DNA of 64,000 nucleotides from Epiperipatus broadwayi (GCA_028023455.1 JAQFVV010012476.1:5402594-5466593), one strand, 5' to 3'. Counted from the first letter of the stretch, positions 11,800-24,776 are shown. Program-made: numbers and translations. The notes: generated by a model from the sequence alone, not told the origin.

Positions 11800-14395
11800 A
11801 CTTATAAAATCACAGAAAATATTAAAATACTGTTCATCCTGTTCTTGAAAGTTTTTTTAATACAGTCTCTTATCTGTTACTTTCACAGGATAACACATAT
11901 TAATGTGATATTACTTTTCAAAAAAAAAAGTCCTATAGGTAAGTGCCATTGTTTTAGTTCACATGAATTCCATCAGTTTCCAGATGCATCACCAATGGTC
12001 ATTCAAAAATAAGTCTGTACACTAGCAGAAAATAGGCATTTTTCCATTATTTTCTTAAAATATTATCTCATAATGCAGATATGTAGCAATTAATAAATTC
12101 ATAGGTTATTTATTTAATCCTGATAATATTTATTTTTATTATCTATTTATTTTCCTTTTTGATGCATATTTAAGAGAACAAGTTTTTATTATGTCAAAAT
12201 ATTAACATATTTTGACAATAACTTGTCAAAATAATTATATCCATAATGATATTTGTCTTTTAATTTTCATCATTTTTCCAAAAGTTTAAATAAATATCTC
12301 TTTAAAACTGCTGTACTTTTTAAAATATATAGTCAGTAGCATAATAAAAGAACAATGTATATTTTAATACTATAATTTCATCTTGAATACTTTTATAACT
12401 TTAAAGAAACATTTAGTTTTCAGCCTTTTCCATGTAATTTTATTATCCACTAATGTCTTTAAAAGTTCTAAAAAATTTATACATAAACATGTTAGTTCTC
12501 CAAATGATATTTCCAAATAATATCCTCTTTAATATTCAAAGTATTTTATATAAATAATTATAACAGTTTTTAAATAGCATGAGAAAAATTATACTTTCCT
12601 CTGTCCTCTAATTCTCTGTGGCTAATCTCTCTACACATATTATTTCAGGTATATGTTCCATAAGTTACTATGAACTTGACTTAAGTTTTAAATAGAAAAA
12701 ACTAATAGGAAACTAATTGGTTTTAGGGAAACATTCTTATTTTAACTTAATAAATTTTATAATCCTTTAAACTATTTTTAAAATAATAAAATTTTAAAAA
12801 TTGAGACTAATTGACTATTTAAACAATATATTGCTGGCTTATAATAATATACTTGATACTATTTTAAAATGATAAAAAAAAATAAAAGAAACAGAAGCAG
12901 TAGTAGTGTTAAAGAAGTGAGAGCATTCATTTATATTCTAGCTCTAACTTACAATCTGATTGGTTACTTGACCCTCAGCTTATGATCTAAATTCTTAATT
13001 GTCAATTTCACACTTTTATAATTTGAAATAATATTATGAGCCATCACCCATAACATTAATATTATGATAATATTTAATTCTAAATTAATTGCATAATTAT
13101 ATCTGAACAAATTAAATACTTTAAAATAACATATTTTAAATAATAGTTTATCAATTTATCTAATACTTAATTTTAATGTATCTATTTTTTTAGTTTACTT
13201 TTATTAATTACAACTATTGTAAAAACAACTAATTAAATAATTTCCTATTTTTATAATATTCAAATGTTTTCAATTTTTTAAAACAATTCTGAAAGTAATT
13301 TTGGAAACTTTCTTTAAAACCTTGCAAGCACAAAATATGTGTATTCCTAGTCACATGACTATAATCCCAGACATAAATGTTGCAATTTTTTTTATATTCA
13401 CTGTCTGAAATAGGATTAATTAAATATTTAACTACAAAATATTATATTATAAAAAATAATAAAATATAATGATAAAATTTGGAATAATAAATTTTGACAT
13501 TATTTAAACAATAAATAAAATTGAATACACTTGTATATCCTCACAAAATACTAAAATATTTAATGAGCAATTATAATATAAATTTAAATCTACTTTTATC
13601 GAAATACATTTAATAACTTATTTAATTTTTAATCATTATTTAAAAATTAGTTTTCAACACCTTGTTTAATAAGACTTAATACATAATTTTCATTATTATC
13701 AATGTGGCCAGTTCTCCCAACCATAGAAAATTATAATATTTAATTTTTACTTTATAATTTTAGCATTTTATCATAGCTTTTAAATATTTTATAACTTTTA
13801 ACTTCATCTTAGCAAATTTTTAAAACCCTATCAACATTATTATAGCACTTACAATACTTAAATTTTTTTTAATTTATATTTTTTTAAGAAATTGACTTTC
13901 AAAAACTATTTAGACTTAATAAAAAGGATAAAAATGTTATTCCCTATCTTTCTATGGATAAGATCAATTTTGGTAGAAAAAAAATAAGTTCAAGAATGAA
14001 ACATTCTTTGAAATGTTAAAATTTATTATACAATTACAAAAAAAATTATAGCAATGTTCTTTAGAATGGACAATTCTTGTCTGGCAGTAGATATTTCCTG
14101 CATGCCATCAATAAACTTTTAGTTGACTAATTTTTTTTTGTTATAAAACAGATATATTCAAATAAAAACTGGATGTAAAACCATGTGCTTATTAAAAAAC
14201 AAATATTTAGTTTAATTTTACAAAAATACAAATAAATGAATAATAAAACTACATTTTTGTGCATATGATTTGCACATTCAATAACTATCTTCTTGTAGAA
14301 ATAGAATGGTGACCTTAATTGTATTGACTTTATAAATGATAAATGCTGACATCTAGATATTTTGGTTAGAATTAAAATTAATTAAAAACATTTTG
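11800..14395. other. No recognised feature
   Basis: AT-rich DNA, almost entirely A/T with many homopolymers. No repeat partner, motif or credible reading frame seen. Confidence 0.55.
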
Positions 14396-14399
14396 GTTT

Positions 14400-14560
14400 A
14401 TGTTTTAGACACACAGTAATCACAAAGCCCTCAAACAAATGCAGAGGACAGCCATGACTAAAGCACTTTGCAATGCTAGTACAACTTCCATGGATATATT
14501 AGTTGTAAGATTGATACTCCTCAGATCAATTCATATTTTCTGGGGATTCTATTTTTCGAC
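14400..14560 (+). pseudogene. Jockey/R1-like LINE fragment
   Basis: The plus strand encodes HKALKQMQRTAMTKALCNAS followed by TTSMDILVVRL. This resembles the segment after the RT of Jockey/R1/I-like LINEs, in which 'LQR..L..I.GA..TTPT.AL.VLL' is typical. Only this block is recognisable; flanks have decayed beyond reading. The match is short, so the clade assignment is tentative. Confidence 0.4.
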
Positions 14561-14649
14561 TAAGAATAGCCAAATAATCAGTTACAGAGTAGATGACTTA
14601 TATAGCACATGGGTTTTAAAAAGTCCTAAATGTATTTAGAAAAAATTTT

Positions 14650-15590
14650 TAAGCTTTATCCAGGTTTCTATTTCTTGTCATAGCAAAGCTGATTAATGTA
14701 TAAACTGCAATACTTGTGAAATATTTTATTTTATCAATACTTCCTATCAACTCTCATCATAAAAATAATTTTATAAGCATTTTACGTGTATTAATGAAGT
14801 GGTAACTCTAATTCTGTAAGTTGCAGAAAAGATTTTAACAGATGGCAAAATATCAAAAAAGAGGTAATTACAATCAAAAATAGTTAAATTGGTGATAGTT
14901 GTTAATGTATAGTCTACCAAATATGTCTTCCACATTTATCTTTCCATTTTCTTTTATTGCATATTACAAAATACAAGTTGAATAAATATCATAATAATAT
15001 GAAGTCTTTTAATTCACTTATTAATACAAAAACTACCAGAGTTATCACAGTATATTTTAATTATAATTTCTACATTCATATAATAACAACAAATCCTCAT
15101 ATTTCCTACTTAAATATGATAAGACAAGAGCTTGTCACTTTAGTGTCATCTATTGTAAACTTGAGTAATTTGTCCAAATCCTCAGACCAGTTCATAAAGT
15201 TTGCCTTCGTTGATAATGCTTAAAACACAATATTGTAAATGAATGCCAACATATATCTGGCAAACATTTTCATTCAATTTACTTGTCAATCTAAAAAGTT
15301 AAAATTAAATCATCCTAAGATTTTAAACCTAAGCCAAACTGTGTGAACATTTACATAGGTTTGAATTCAGTTCAGTAACTATATATTTATATCTTCAGTG
15401 TTTTTTTTTTTTTTACTAAGTTCTTATTCATCTGGTTAGAAATGTTAATAATAATCAAATGACAAATTCCTAGATTAAATGATATAATAAAAATGTTCTG
15501 TATTCTAATCCCAGAAACCATTCTTATGGTGGAGATTTGAATACTAAAGATAGGGATTTTATATGCATCTGGTTATCACTGATTACAGAA
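14650..15590. other. No gene; one short repeat-like segment
   Basis: AT-rich DNA. At about 15128-15170 'cactttagtgtcatctattg' resembles 'ctactttagtaccatctata' near 45190 and the 'catctatt(g)' ends of repeat family A, suggesting a very old flanking-repeat scrap. Confidence 0.35.
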
Positions 15591-15603
15591 GGTTATACTA
15601 AAT

Positions 15604-16521
15604 CACTGATGTGCAATCTTTTTATAATTTTGACCCCTATACTCATATTGAAATTTTATTTAACTCATTATATGTTATCATCCTATTATAAGTATATAAG
15701 GATGGTAATAAAAAAAAGTCATTTTACCACACACAAATATATATTTTTATATTCAATTATTGCTAATTTTCTTCTTTTCTGAGCCAATGTAATATCTGAT
15801 AAAATGAAAATACACACAGAAAACGTAGTTTTTTTAATAATATTTAGCTTTATTACTGCCTAACATGCTTTTAATATATTTTTATTATATCATATTATGC
15901 CATGAATATGAAATATATTGAAAGCATACTATGAGAGCTAAACATGATTAAAAAACTATCTTTTTCTGTGTGTATTTTTATTTTACCAAATATTTTTATA
16001 TTATATTTCAGCACATACGATTTGCTATAAGATCTTTGAAAGAACTGCATATTAACAAGAAATATATAATAATACTTAGTTTTTACTAGATCTGTTGATT
16101 TGTAGTAATTACAACTTTTTTAGCCTGTATTAGAAAATGTGTACATTCATGAATGTAGTCCCACATATCTACGTTAGAGATATACTAACACAAAAAACAA
16201 AACTCTGAAAATGAACAAAAGAAATGGTAGATATAAGATAAGTACCATTATGATAATTATATAAAAAATATCATTATGATGTGATGCTTATATAAAGTGG
16301 ATTAGAATATAAAGAATGAAGTGTTTAAACATAAAAGTGGTCAGACCCATAATAATGAGTTGAGCAGATTTTATATATTTTGTAATAGCATTTAGGTTTT
16401 TGTTTTTTTGTTTTTTCAATTAAAAATTTATTATCCAACATATGAACTTCTCAAAATTTTTATGCCCCCAATTTTTCTGCAATCCCTTGAGGTGGTGCAC
16501 CCCATAGGTTGTGCACCACTG
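15604..16521. mobile_element. Non-autonomous hAT-like element
   Basis: The right end on the minus strand reads CAGTGGTGCACAACCTATGG, a form typical of hAT terminal inverted repeats. The left end on the plus strand, CACTGATGTGCAATCTTTTT, is a decayed match. The flanking 8-mers (TACTAAAT left, TGCTCAAA right) agree at five of eight positions, compatible with an old 8-bp duplication. Internal sequence has no transposase. A separate palindrome sits at 15797-15984. Confidence 0.5.
15797..15984. repeat. 188-bp palindrome
   Basis: Left arm about 15797-15880 and right arm about 15900-15984 are inverse copies with few differences: 'aatacacacagaaaa' at the left matches 'ttttctgtgtgtatt' at the right, and 'ttttaatatattttta' lies near the centre. 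The transcript would fold into a long hairpin. It may be a MITE nested in the hAT-like element or that element's own interior. Confidence 0.7.
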
Positions 16522-16529
16522 TGCTCAAA

Positions 16530-19010
16530 AGTTGAGAGATGCTCTTGTTCTACATTCATGTAAAGGAAATCTATTTTGTGTAAATATTTCATTTGTTAAC
16601 TTGATAATCAATAAAATAAACACAGACTTTTTTTGGTATTTCTTGGTTATTATCCAATGAACATTAGCAATATGTCTTTAATTTTTTAAACTTTTTTTCT
16701 GAAACCAGTTTGTACTATGATAGTTTTTTAATGTAAGGTTGTAATATGTGTGTTTCAGAATAATTTACTTGCATATTATATAAAATAAGCGATGCAATAT
16801 TTTTGAAATGTCTGCACTTTGAATCCTCATCTTACTGTAAATCATTTATGTAAGCTTGAGTAATCAGTGCAAAGCAGGTAGTATGATGTAATAAAATCCT
16901 CATCTTCAGACCAGTTTTAGATTTTGTTCCTTTATACCATTCAAGTAAAAGCTTGAAATATAATAAAGTCTTAAATGACTTGGGTTTGAAATCTTAAGAT
17001 TTTTTGAATTTTCAGGTTGTTGGCTCAAATAATATAGTAAAAAATGTTTTTTAGATGCATGGTTGCATTGATCTTCACTGATGAGTGCCAGAACCGGAAA
17101 TTGGTTTTAAAATGGGAAGTTTAATGGACCTATACCATCTAATTCCCATTGATTACTCAGCCTTACAAAAGAACATTTTGCATTAAAATAGAGACAACCA
17201 CTCTCACACACATATTAATACACATAAGAGAGTACTTGTCATGTTGTTGTTATTGCATAGACTTATGTTTTTAATATAGAAATAAAAATTAGTTTTCTTT
17301 CATTTGAAGGCCATTGGGTAGTTTTTTAGATTGGTGTAATTTAATCAATACTTTTACTCATTCTTCTTCATTGCATTGCAAATTTTTTAATGTGATGTTG
17401 CCAGTTCCAATAACCTTACCTTTCGACCAATAAGACTTAATTCCTATCCTGGAAATTCTTATCAAAATTATCTTAGTTGATGAGTATAAAGTAACATTAC
17501 TGCTACTTTATTCATATCTATTTCATCATTCTTACTTTGCTTATAATTAAACCTGTGACATTTTCTCAGCAAATGTACTCAAGGAGAAACTTTCTTTTGA
17601 TTTTACAAATTCCTTAAGAGATTGCTTTTGTATTTACAGTTCATCTCCATTTTCAGTCTCCACAAATATTGTTATAGTGTTGTTTCTTATCTTTTCTGAC
17701 TTTCAGATTCAGTATTCTCACCATTTCAAATTTGATCATCTAATGACTTCATTTGGCTCTCTTAGCTAAAGTTTCTACTTTGTAGGATTTGTATCACAGT
17801 TTTGAATAACTAGACATCCTTATACTGATAAAAAAAAACTTGATGAAAATGATGAGTTGGCTATAGTAAAGCAACCTGAAAAAAATCTTTAGTTTCCATA
17901 AAAGAAATTTCATGAACATGGCAGGCAGATGCTTTAATTATTATACTGTAAAAACATTAGTTTTTCTGTGATTGTAAAAAGATCATTTAAATCATTATGA
18001 CGAGAAAACTTGAAATTATTTTTGCCTTTGATTAAAAAGGCCCTTACCCCCTAATATGTCATTGATTTTCTGATGATGATTGTCAAAAATTTGTGAGTAG
18101 TCTTATAGCAATAATTAATTATGATTATTATTTTTTTATTATTTGTTTAATGCAGTTATGGTTTATTTATTAATTTTTGCCAAGATACTTACTGAAATCA
18201 AAGTTATATATTTTACAACACATCATTTAACATTTATATATAAAATAGTGTAAGGTCTGATTTTTTTAATTTGTCCCTAAGAAGTAAAAATTTTTGAAAG
18301 GATCATACATCAAATGTAGACTGAAAATACTTTTAAAAATTGCAATGTTTTAGATTCTCACGTCTAGATTTCACATATAATGAGACGCAAACATTTATTA
18401 ACCAAAATAATGTTAGCATAATTTTTATACCGAATATATATATATATCAGAATATATTAAGCCAAAATGTCTAAATATACGTATAAATAAATAGTATATT
18501 CAAGTATGTAGTTGAAGAAACAAATTCCGCTGTCGTCACATGTTCATGATTTCTGAAAATCAGTTTTATTGACAATCTACAATAATTTTAATTAAAGACC
18601 CGATTCAAATAGCTATACTAATCAATAATTCTATAATTTGGAAACACAACTGTCAGTTTCGGATCATAATGCATTCATATAAATTTTCAATTAAAGCAAG
18701 CCATGAATTGTTAATAATTGAACTTCTGGATTATTTGTTGAGATTTTAATTTAATATTTATTTGAATTTGAAACTCAATGTTTTAAAATACTGTTCATTC
18801 TTATTTGCATTTACAATTACTGTAATTACTGGATCTCACTGTGATAATTTATAGATTTTTACAATTACTTTAATTCTTTAAAAAGAGAGGGGGGATAGAG
18901 AAAAAAAGATGGAATTGGGTACATATTTTTCATATAATAGAAAAAGATTTAATAGTAATGAGTTTAACAATTATAAAAATGAAAAAAAAAAAATGTATTC
19001 AATTATCATC
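16530..19010. other. No gene; possible hammerhead-like scrap at 17076-17112
   Basis: AT-rich DNA with a TA run near 18430. At 17076-17112 'tcttcactgatgagtgcc' followed by 'ggaaattgg' resembles a decayed hammerhead core, but stems do not pair well. Nothing else is recognised. Confidence 0.4.
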
Positions 19011-19021
19011 ATTACATTAGC

Positions 19022-19132
19022 CAGTCTTGCATTGGTGGTCGAGAAGTCAGCGCGACTGCCTTGCACTTGCAGGCAGTTGCCCGGGTTGTGGGTTCGCGTC
19101 CCGGCCGATGCTATGACACTTAAAAAAAAAAG
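19022..19132 (+). mobile_element. tRNA-derived SINE, copy 1
   Basis: A tRNA-like body has a D-arm/A-box region (TGGTCGAGAAGTCAGCGCG), an anticodon-arm-like stem (ACTGCCT with AGGCAGT) and a perfect-looking B box (GGTTCGCGTCC, 19091-19101). It ends in CCGGCCGATGCTATGACACT and poly(A). The 8-bp target-site duplication ACATTAGC occurs at 19014-19021 and 19133-19140. This is a complete short SINE with no separate tail domain. Other copies are at 19540-19649 and 51916-52025. Confidence 0.9.
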
Positions 19133-19539
19133 ACATTAGCTAAAACACTGTTTTTGTATTTCATTCCAGTTAACTTCCACTAAGTATTTATAATACTCTG
19201 TTATTCAAAAGTTCATAAGCTATTTTCCTTTTTAAAATATCTTTTCTTTGACCTTCCATAGTTTCTTCTAATATGTATATAGCTTTTATATTTAAACAGG
19301 AACAAAACAATAGATGCCCAGCCCTGTGTGCAAAATTCTAGTTGGTGCCCCCTAAATCCCCTAGTCCCAATAAAATCTCACTTTATAAAACATATCAGTA
19401 AGTAAAAATGAAATATAAAGTGTGTTAATCATGAGTTTATTGTACAAAAAATAGAAACTACAAAAAGAAAAATGTATAAAAAACAAGAAACATAGAAAAT
19501 GAAAATAACAAAAATAATTGGGAAAAAATAAAGTAATTT

Positions 19540-19649
19540 GTCTTGCGTTGTTAGCCGAGAGGTATCGCAGCCGCTATGCAAGCAAGTAGTTGGGTGCAGA
19601 CGGTTGTGGGTTCGCGTCCCGGCCGATGCTATGACGTATGGAAAAAAAA
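19540..19649 (+). mobile_element. tRNA-derived SINE, copy 2
   Basis: Same family as 19022-19132: it shares GTGGGTTCGCGTCCCGGCC and GATGCTATGAC and ends in poly(A). The anticodon-arm region differs from copies 1 and 3, so it is another subfamily or more diverged. The target-site duplication AAGTAATTT occurs at 19531-19539 and 19650-19658. Confidence 0.85.
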
Positions 19650-19889
19650 AAGTAATTTATGTCATTTAGCAAGAAAATTACTTGCAAATTGCATCTTATA
19701 GTTTACATATATTAACAGATAAACTTACAATTTTATAAAAATAAAAATATTAAACATTTTTGATACAAAATTAAATTAACTATATTTTATTTGACAAGAA
19801 AATTACATTATCGTTTGTACTTTGTATGGTTATAAATAAAAATCAGACAAAGTTGCAAATATATAAAATAGAAACATATTAAACACTAT

Positions 19890-20533
19890 TGGATAAAGAA
19901 ATAGGTAAATAAATATTTAAAGAGAAAAAAATCATTTATTGATTGAACTTTTTTAGTTTTCATTAATGAAAATTCTCGAATAATATCATTTATATCAAAA
20001 TGATCCAAAATATTTTACTCTAGTGTTATAATGCAGAGATTTGAAAGTCAATCTTATACCATTGTGAATGCAAGTAGTTTTTAATAATTTATGTTCAAAA
20101 AAAGTGCATTCCACTGATGCTATAAATACTAGTGTTGACAAAAGAATCAAAATAACAATTGTAAAATGTTTGGATAAACTGTGATTAAGTTATGTGAATT
20201 ATCTGATATATATCATTTTTAAAATCCGAAATAAATGGTTGACGAGGTAAAATCCCTTTTTATAAATCGTATGTGCCAATGTCTAAACGATTATCATAGG
20301 TTAATTTTTGTTATAACTTTTTCAACCAGATAGCAAATATTCTTTATTTTGTAAAGTATTTAACAAATACAAAAACTGAAATGTATTCATATGTTGTTGT
20401 TTTTTAATGAAGAAGATATTTCCTGTAAAAATTCTAATGTTTGATCTGATGTGCAGACAAAATAATTTACTTTAAATAAAATTTCAGAATCTACTTTTAT
20501 TTTCATGATTGTAATCAAATTGTGTTGAGTTAT
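19890..20533 (-). pseudogene. hAT transposase C-terminus (dimerisation domain)
   Basis: On the minus strand, 19890-20180 reads in pieces as KLLAFTM, then LSNLCIITLE, NILDHFDINDIIREFSLMK and KKVQSINDF. This follows the hAT C-terminal dimerisation pattern 'KLIKTYLRSTM.Q.RLS.LAI.SIE', ending in 'FDDII.EFA'. Upstream, 20387-20533 reads IKVDSEILFKVNYFV, comparable to the '..ILF.IN.VSK..' segment before that domain. Stops and frameshifts are present. The reading continues beyond the LTR element at 24777. Confidence 0.6.
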
Positions 20534-20534
20534 A

Positions 20535-21069
20535 AAATGTCTGCGATTGCACATACATACATTAAATAAATTAGGTCTACTTACCTCAGCGCACACTAAT
20601 TGTTTCAGTCTTGATTATTTCTTAATTCACTCTAGAAAACTAATAAAGAGAGCACTGTCTGTATAAATTACGATCTTAAAAAACCTCTTAAGTACTTTGC
20701 AAAAATTAATTGTGCAGTAATTAATTGGGAAGTGTCAGAGTATTAGTGTTACGATGGTACCAAAGTTACAAAAGCCACAAGGTATGCTCGGAAATGGATT
20801 CTGAACAAAGTTTGTGTTTTATTCTATATAAATGTCAAAAGAACTTTGTAGCAAAAAATACTCTTCTAAATAGAGTATTCAATTATATCGTGTTTGTTAT
20901 GCAGTAATGTTAGCTTTAATTTGTCTGCCACGTTATCTATAAAAAAAAAAAACATTAGTGTAAAAATTGTGAATAAACATTATTGTACAATTTCTCTAAC
21001 CTATTGAGTTAAAGTAAAAAAAGAAGTGTTTTGCTATTTGACTGGTCTTCAAAGACCTCAGACATAGCA
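20535..21069 (+). repeat. 5' LTR
   Basis: Starts AAATGTCTGCGATTGCACAT and ends near AGACATAGCA. It aligns end to end with 24233-24770 with substitutions and small indels. TGTCT at the start and AGACA near the end form the short inverted ends typical of LTRs. An AATAAA signal lies near 20980. Confidence 0.85.
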
Positions 21070-21374
21070 GAGTGGCAAAAGTTAACAGTGGAGAGAGCAG
21101 TTCAAAAAATACCAATAGAATACCAAAAAAATTATACCATATTTAACGGCAGCACTAAATTAAATGATTCAAAAATTTTGCATTACTGACACGGATTCAT
21201 GGAGGAGCTATTTAGAGCATATAGAGTGCTACACATTCATAAATAAAGTAGATAATGAATGTCAAAGTGTCTACACTCTTTACTTTGTGGGACAGTCATT
21301 CAACTTGTCACCAAACTAATAGACTCTAAACATCTGAAGAAACTTTTATATAAGAAAATCATATAAGTATGACA

Positions 21375-21960
21375 TTGTCTACTCAAAACTGAAAAGTGTG
21401 AAAGCCAAATTAAATGCTAAAAAGTGTTTATTGTCTATAAAAGAAATAAAATTTCTTGGACACATCATAAATGCTAATGACTGATACCCAGACCCAGACA
21501 AAGTAAAAGCAAAAGAAATCCCAAGAAGCCTAAAAAAGCCTCAAAATTTTAAACTTTTACAAGAGCTTTATGAAAAAGAATCATATTGTTTATCACCCTT
21601 GTATAATCATAATGACAGATGCATTTGAATATGGTGTTGGAGTGATTACTTATCACCCCTGCTGTGGAGTTGAATGTCCAATTGCTTATGCCTCCAGAAT
21701 CTTGACCTCCACAGAGAAAAATTATAACCAGATTGACAAAGAAGTTTTGGCTATTATTTTTTCAATTAAAAAATTTCACCAATACATTTATGGGTGGAGA
21801 TTATAAATATGTGCAAACCATTACTCCCTAATGAGTATTTTAGGCACAGAGAAAAAATCTCAGAATATGTTAGATCAACAAATGTTACTTTGGATTTATG
21901 TTCTCTCCAGCTATGATTATAGTTTTGTTTACAAGCCTGGAACATAAATTTGTCATGCTG
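21375..21960 (+). pseudogene. Gypsy reverse transcriptase end and RNase H
   Basis: RT C-terminal motifs are readable from 21375 (DIVYSKLKSVKAKLNAKKC, then KEIKFLGHIINA and a YPDPDKVKAKEIP block). They correspond to the thumb region, where '..FLGH.IS..GI..DP.K..AI' is the family norm. RNase H follows, open at 21570-21806: TDAFEYGVGV, PIAYASRILT, EKNYNQIDKEVLAIIF and KKFHQYIYG. The catalytic Asp of TDA and the Glu of KEVLA are present. Later codons (DYSFVYKPG, CHADALS-like) continue with stops. The N-terminal RT including the YxDD box is not recognisable. Confidence 0.8.
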
Positions 21961-22378
21961 ATGCTTTATCCTGATTACCTGACAAAACAGAGAAGGAAAT
22001 CATAATTAAAAAAAAAAATTACATTGATTTGATTAATTCTAGTATAATTATTATTGTTATAGCTGAGTGAACCTGACACAATAAGAGATATATACAACTT
22101 ATAAATTGGATTATTTTGGCTGGCCAAAAGCCCACCTTACAGAAGTTAATAAGTTAATCTGGAATTTGTGCATGAACTTTCCATATGTTATGGTTGTATG
22201 TTGACCACTAATCGCATGCTCATCCTACCTTGCTGAGGTAGTCAGGATGCAAACCCTAAATTAATCATGCATATGGTAGTCAAACTTAACTGGTGACATA
22301 GAAAACATGATAAAAATGTAGCAAAATTTCCAAAAATCTGCTAAGTTGCCTACCAAGCAATTTGAATCAGAAAAGTCT

Positions 22379-23277
22379 ATTTGTATTTTTATATTGGACT
22401 ATTTCCATCACCTAATACAAGTATTGAATGTTTTAAAAAAATTTAACTTTATTTAAATATTCCCAATACATTCAACTGTTATTAGTATCACATCAAACAG
22501 GTTAGTATATGCACAAAGTTTCAAGGGGTATTATTCTTTCCTCTTCTGCAAGTGTTGCTGGCCTGACCAGTGACAGTACTAGCAAGGGATTCGAATCTGG
22601 ACCCTTAGATTCATGAAGTATTGAATTTTAAGGAAACACACTAACCAACTGAGCCATCCTGCCAAAGGTAACAGTCTGTAGTAATTTTATATAGTCACAC
22701 TTGGCTGGTTTATGGAATTTTTTGCCATTGTCATGTGAGCAGCTGCTTTAAATTTTCTTCTTTGTACCTTTTCTTCCATATCCAATATTTTTGTATTTTC
22801 CCAATTGACAAACACATGGTCTGCTCACGTGTTAATGGAAAAAAATACCACAAGCCAACCTAGTATGACTATGCATAAGGTATGGAAACCACTAATCTAC
22901 GTTGCTTTTAGGAAAAACTGGAAAATCAGGAAATTTCTACAGACTGCTGTCTTTGGCATGATGGCTCAGTTGGTTAGGGTGTTATCTTAAAATTCAATAC
23001 TCAAGAATCTAAGAGTACAGAGTTTGAATCCCATGCTAGTACTGTCACTGATCAGGCCAACAACTCCTGAAAAAAGGGAAGAATAATACTCCTCAAAACT
23101 TTGTGCATATATTAACCTGTTTGATGTGCTACTACTAACAGTTGTATGTATTTGGAATATTTAAATAAAGTTAAATTTTTCTAAAGACATTCAATACACA
23201 TATTAGGTGATGGAAATAGCCCAATATAAAAATACAACTAGAACACCATCATCACAAACCTTCAGGAAAACATGGGA
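22379..23277. mobile_element. Head-to-head pair of PLE 3' ends nested in the LTR element
   Basis: The left half (22379 to about 22822) is a minus-strand copy, and the right half (about 22823 to 23277) a plus-strand copy, of the same PLE 3' end seen at 63215-63900. Each half keeps the tail of the GIY-YIG reading frame (right: AHVLMEKNTTSQPSMTMHKV), then a tRNA-like module (A box TGGCTCAGTTGG at 22962-22973, inverse at 22645-22656), then a common flanking repeat. The two 5'-truncated copies meet in the middle. It separates the gypsy RNase H from the integrase. Confidence 0.8.
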
Positions 23278-23289
23278 AAAGTCTATGGC

Positions 23290-23880
23290 TCCTTGGACTC
23301 TATCCACTTCAATCATGCTGGCACTTTGAATAGCTATATTATAAAGTCTTAGTAGATGATTAATCACATTGGATTAAGTATAAGTTAGTGGAGAGTACTA
23401 ATGCTGACTGTACCATAACAATGTTGAACAAAATATTTGCTATACATGGATTAAGTGAGTTAGTAGCAAAGAGACAATGTTACAGACTATATATCTCAAA
23501 AGTTTAGATATTTCCTGTGCATTAAAGGATTTAAACATGTCCTTACTGCTCTTCCTCAACCATATGGAGAATAATGTGATTGCTGAGAAAACTGGACATT
23601 TAAAACATGTATTGAAAAAAAACTAATTTTAAAAACATTACTACCACTTTAGTAGAAACAATGTACCATCAGCCCTTCACACCTACCAATGCAGTGAATA
23701 ATATGCTGAAAGAATTACTGATGGGTCATTACTTTCATACTTGTCTAAACTGCTATGCCTTAGTAGAAAAATTAGAAATCAAACTCCTAATATCAAATTT
23801 CTACCAAGCAAAACATGTGGATAAAGGATCTTTTAAAACATAAGTGAATGCCTGGTATAATAATAAATGTGACATTGAAG
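23290..23880 (+). pseudogene. Gypsy integrase remnant
   Basis: Several frames together follow the retroviral-type integrase core: SLDSIHFNHAG (family '..HIDFAGP'), then ADCTITMLNKIFAIHGLSEL, FKHVLTA and FKTCIEK. Then comes the C-terminal stretch open at 23661-23843: TNAVNNMLKELLMGHYFHT, matching the 'P.ELLMGR.LRT.LD' motif. Stops and frameshifts abolish coding. It is separated from RNase H by the PLE palindrome. Confidence 0.65.
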
Positions 23881-24218
23881 CAAATAAGATTAGTGGGATT
23901 ATAAGATAGGAAGAAATTAAAAAGACATATAAATCATCTTCATCATCATTACAATGATACTTTGTCCGATAAATATCAAGACAAAGCATTTGAGGATCAA
24001 GTGAGCAAAACAGACACACTATGGTATAATCCCGATAATAATTCAAACTTAGAATTAATCACACAAAATGAATATGAAATTGCTTGTAATCAATAATCAA
24101 ATTGTTCAACTATCCTTGTAAAACGTACTAATACAGTTACTCATATGACTCCCCATGTTCACTAACTCCCATTTAAATGTAAAGCTTTTGTTTGTTGATA
24201 TCCATCAATTTTCTAGAG

Positions 24219-24232
24219 TGGAGAGAGAAGTG
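24219..24232 (+). promoter_or_regulatory. Polypurine tract
   Basis: GGAGAGAGAAGTGA directly precedes the 3' LTR, the position where plus-strand priming occurs in LTR elements. Confidence 0.65.
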
Positions 24233-24770
24233 AAATGTCTGCAATTGCACATACATACATTAGATAAATCAAGTCTATTTACCTCAATGCATACTAAGTT
24301 TCAGTCTTGATTACGTCTTAATTCACTCTAGAAAACTAATAAAGAGAGTGTTGCCTATGACCATGTAAATTAAGATCTTAAAAAAATGTATTTAGTACTT
24401 TGAAAAAAATTAACTTCACAGTAATTAACTGAAAAGTGTTGGAGTATTAGTGTTATAATGGTACTGAAGTTATAAAAGCCATAAGGTATACTCGGAGAAA
24501 GATTCCGAACATAGCTTAAGTGTTTTATTTTGTATAAATGCCAGAAGAACTTTGTAGCAGAAAATTCTCTCCTAAATAGAGTACTCAAATTTATAGTACT
24601 TGTTATGCAGTGATGATAGCGTTAATTTGTCTGCATGTTATCTATCAAAAACGTTAGTGCAAAAATTGTGAATAAATGTTATTGTAAAATTATTCTAGTG
24701 TATTGTGTAAAGTAAAAAAAAAAATGTGTTTTGCTATCTAATTGGTCTTCAGAGACCCTTAGACATAGTA
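24233..24770 (+). repeat. 3' LTR
   Basis: Direct repeat of 20535-21069, starting AAATGTCTGCAATTGCACAT and ending at AGACATAGTA before the candidate target duplication AGTTAT. Confidence 0.85.
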
Positions 24771-24776
24771 AGTTAT

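Larger units (their letters stand above)
20534..24770 (+). mobile_element. Ty3/gypsy-type LTR retrotransposon, decayed
   Basis: Two direct LTRs of about 535 bp bound an internal region with gypsy RT, RNase H and integrase remnants in the right order on the plus strand. AGTTAT flanks both sides (20528-20533 and 24771-24776), a candidate target-site duplication. A candidate primer-binding site starts TGGCAAAAG at 21073, three bases after the 5' LTR. A purine-rich tract lies at 24219-24232. The LTRs differ at many positions, so insertion is not recent. Gag is essentially absent. A palindromic PLE insertion interrupts it at 22379-23277. Confidence 0.85.

Noticed and set aside
17076-17112. Hammerhead motif (CTGATGA ... 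GAAA)
   Set aside because: The stems do not pair and no repeat family context is visible; kept only as a remark.
19022-19132. Functional tRNA gene suggested by a good B box
   Set aside because: The acceptor stem does not close, poly(A) and a target-site duplication are present and the sequence recurs as an insertion elsewhere, so it is a SINE.
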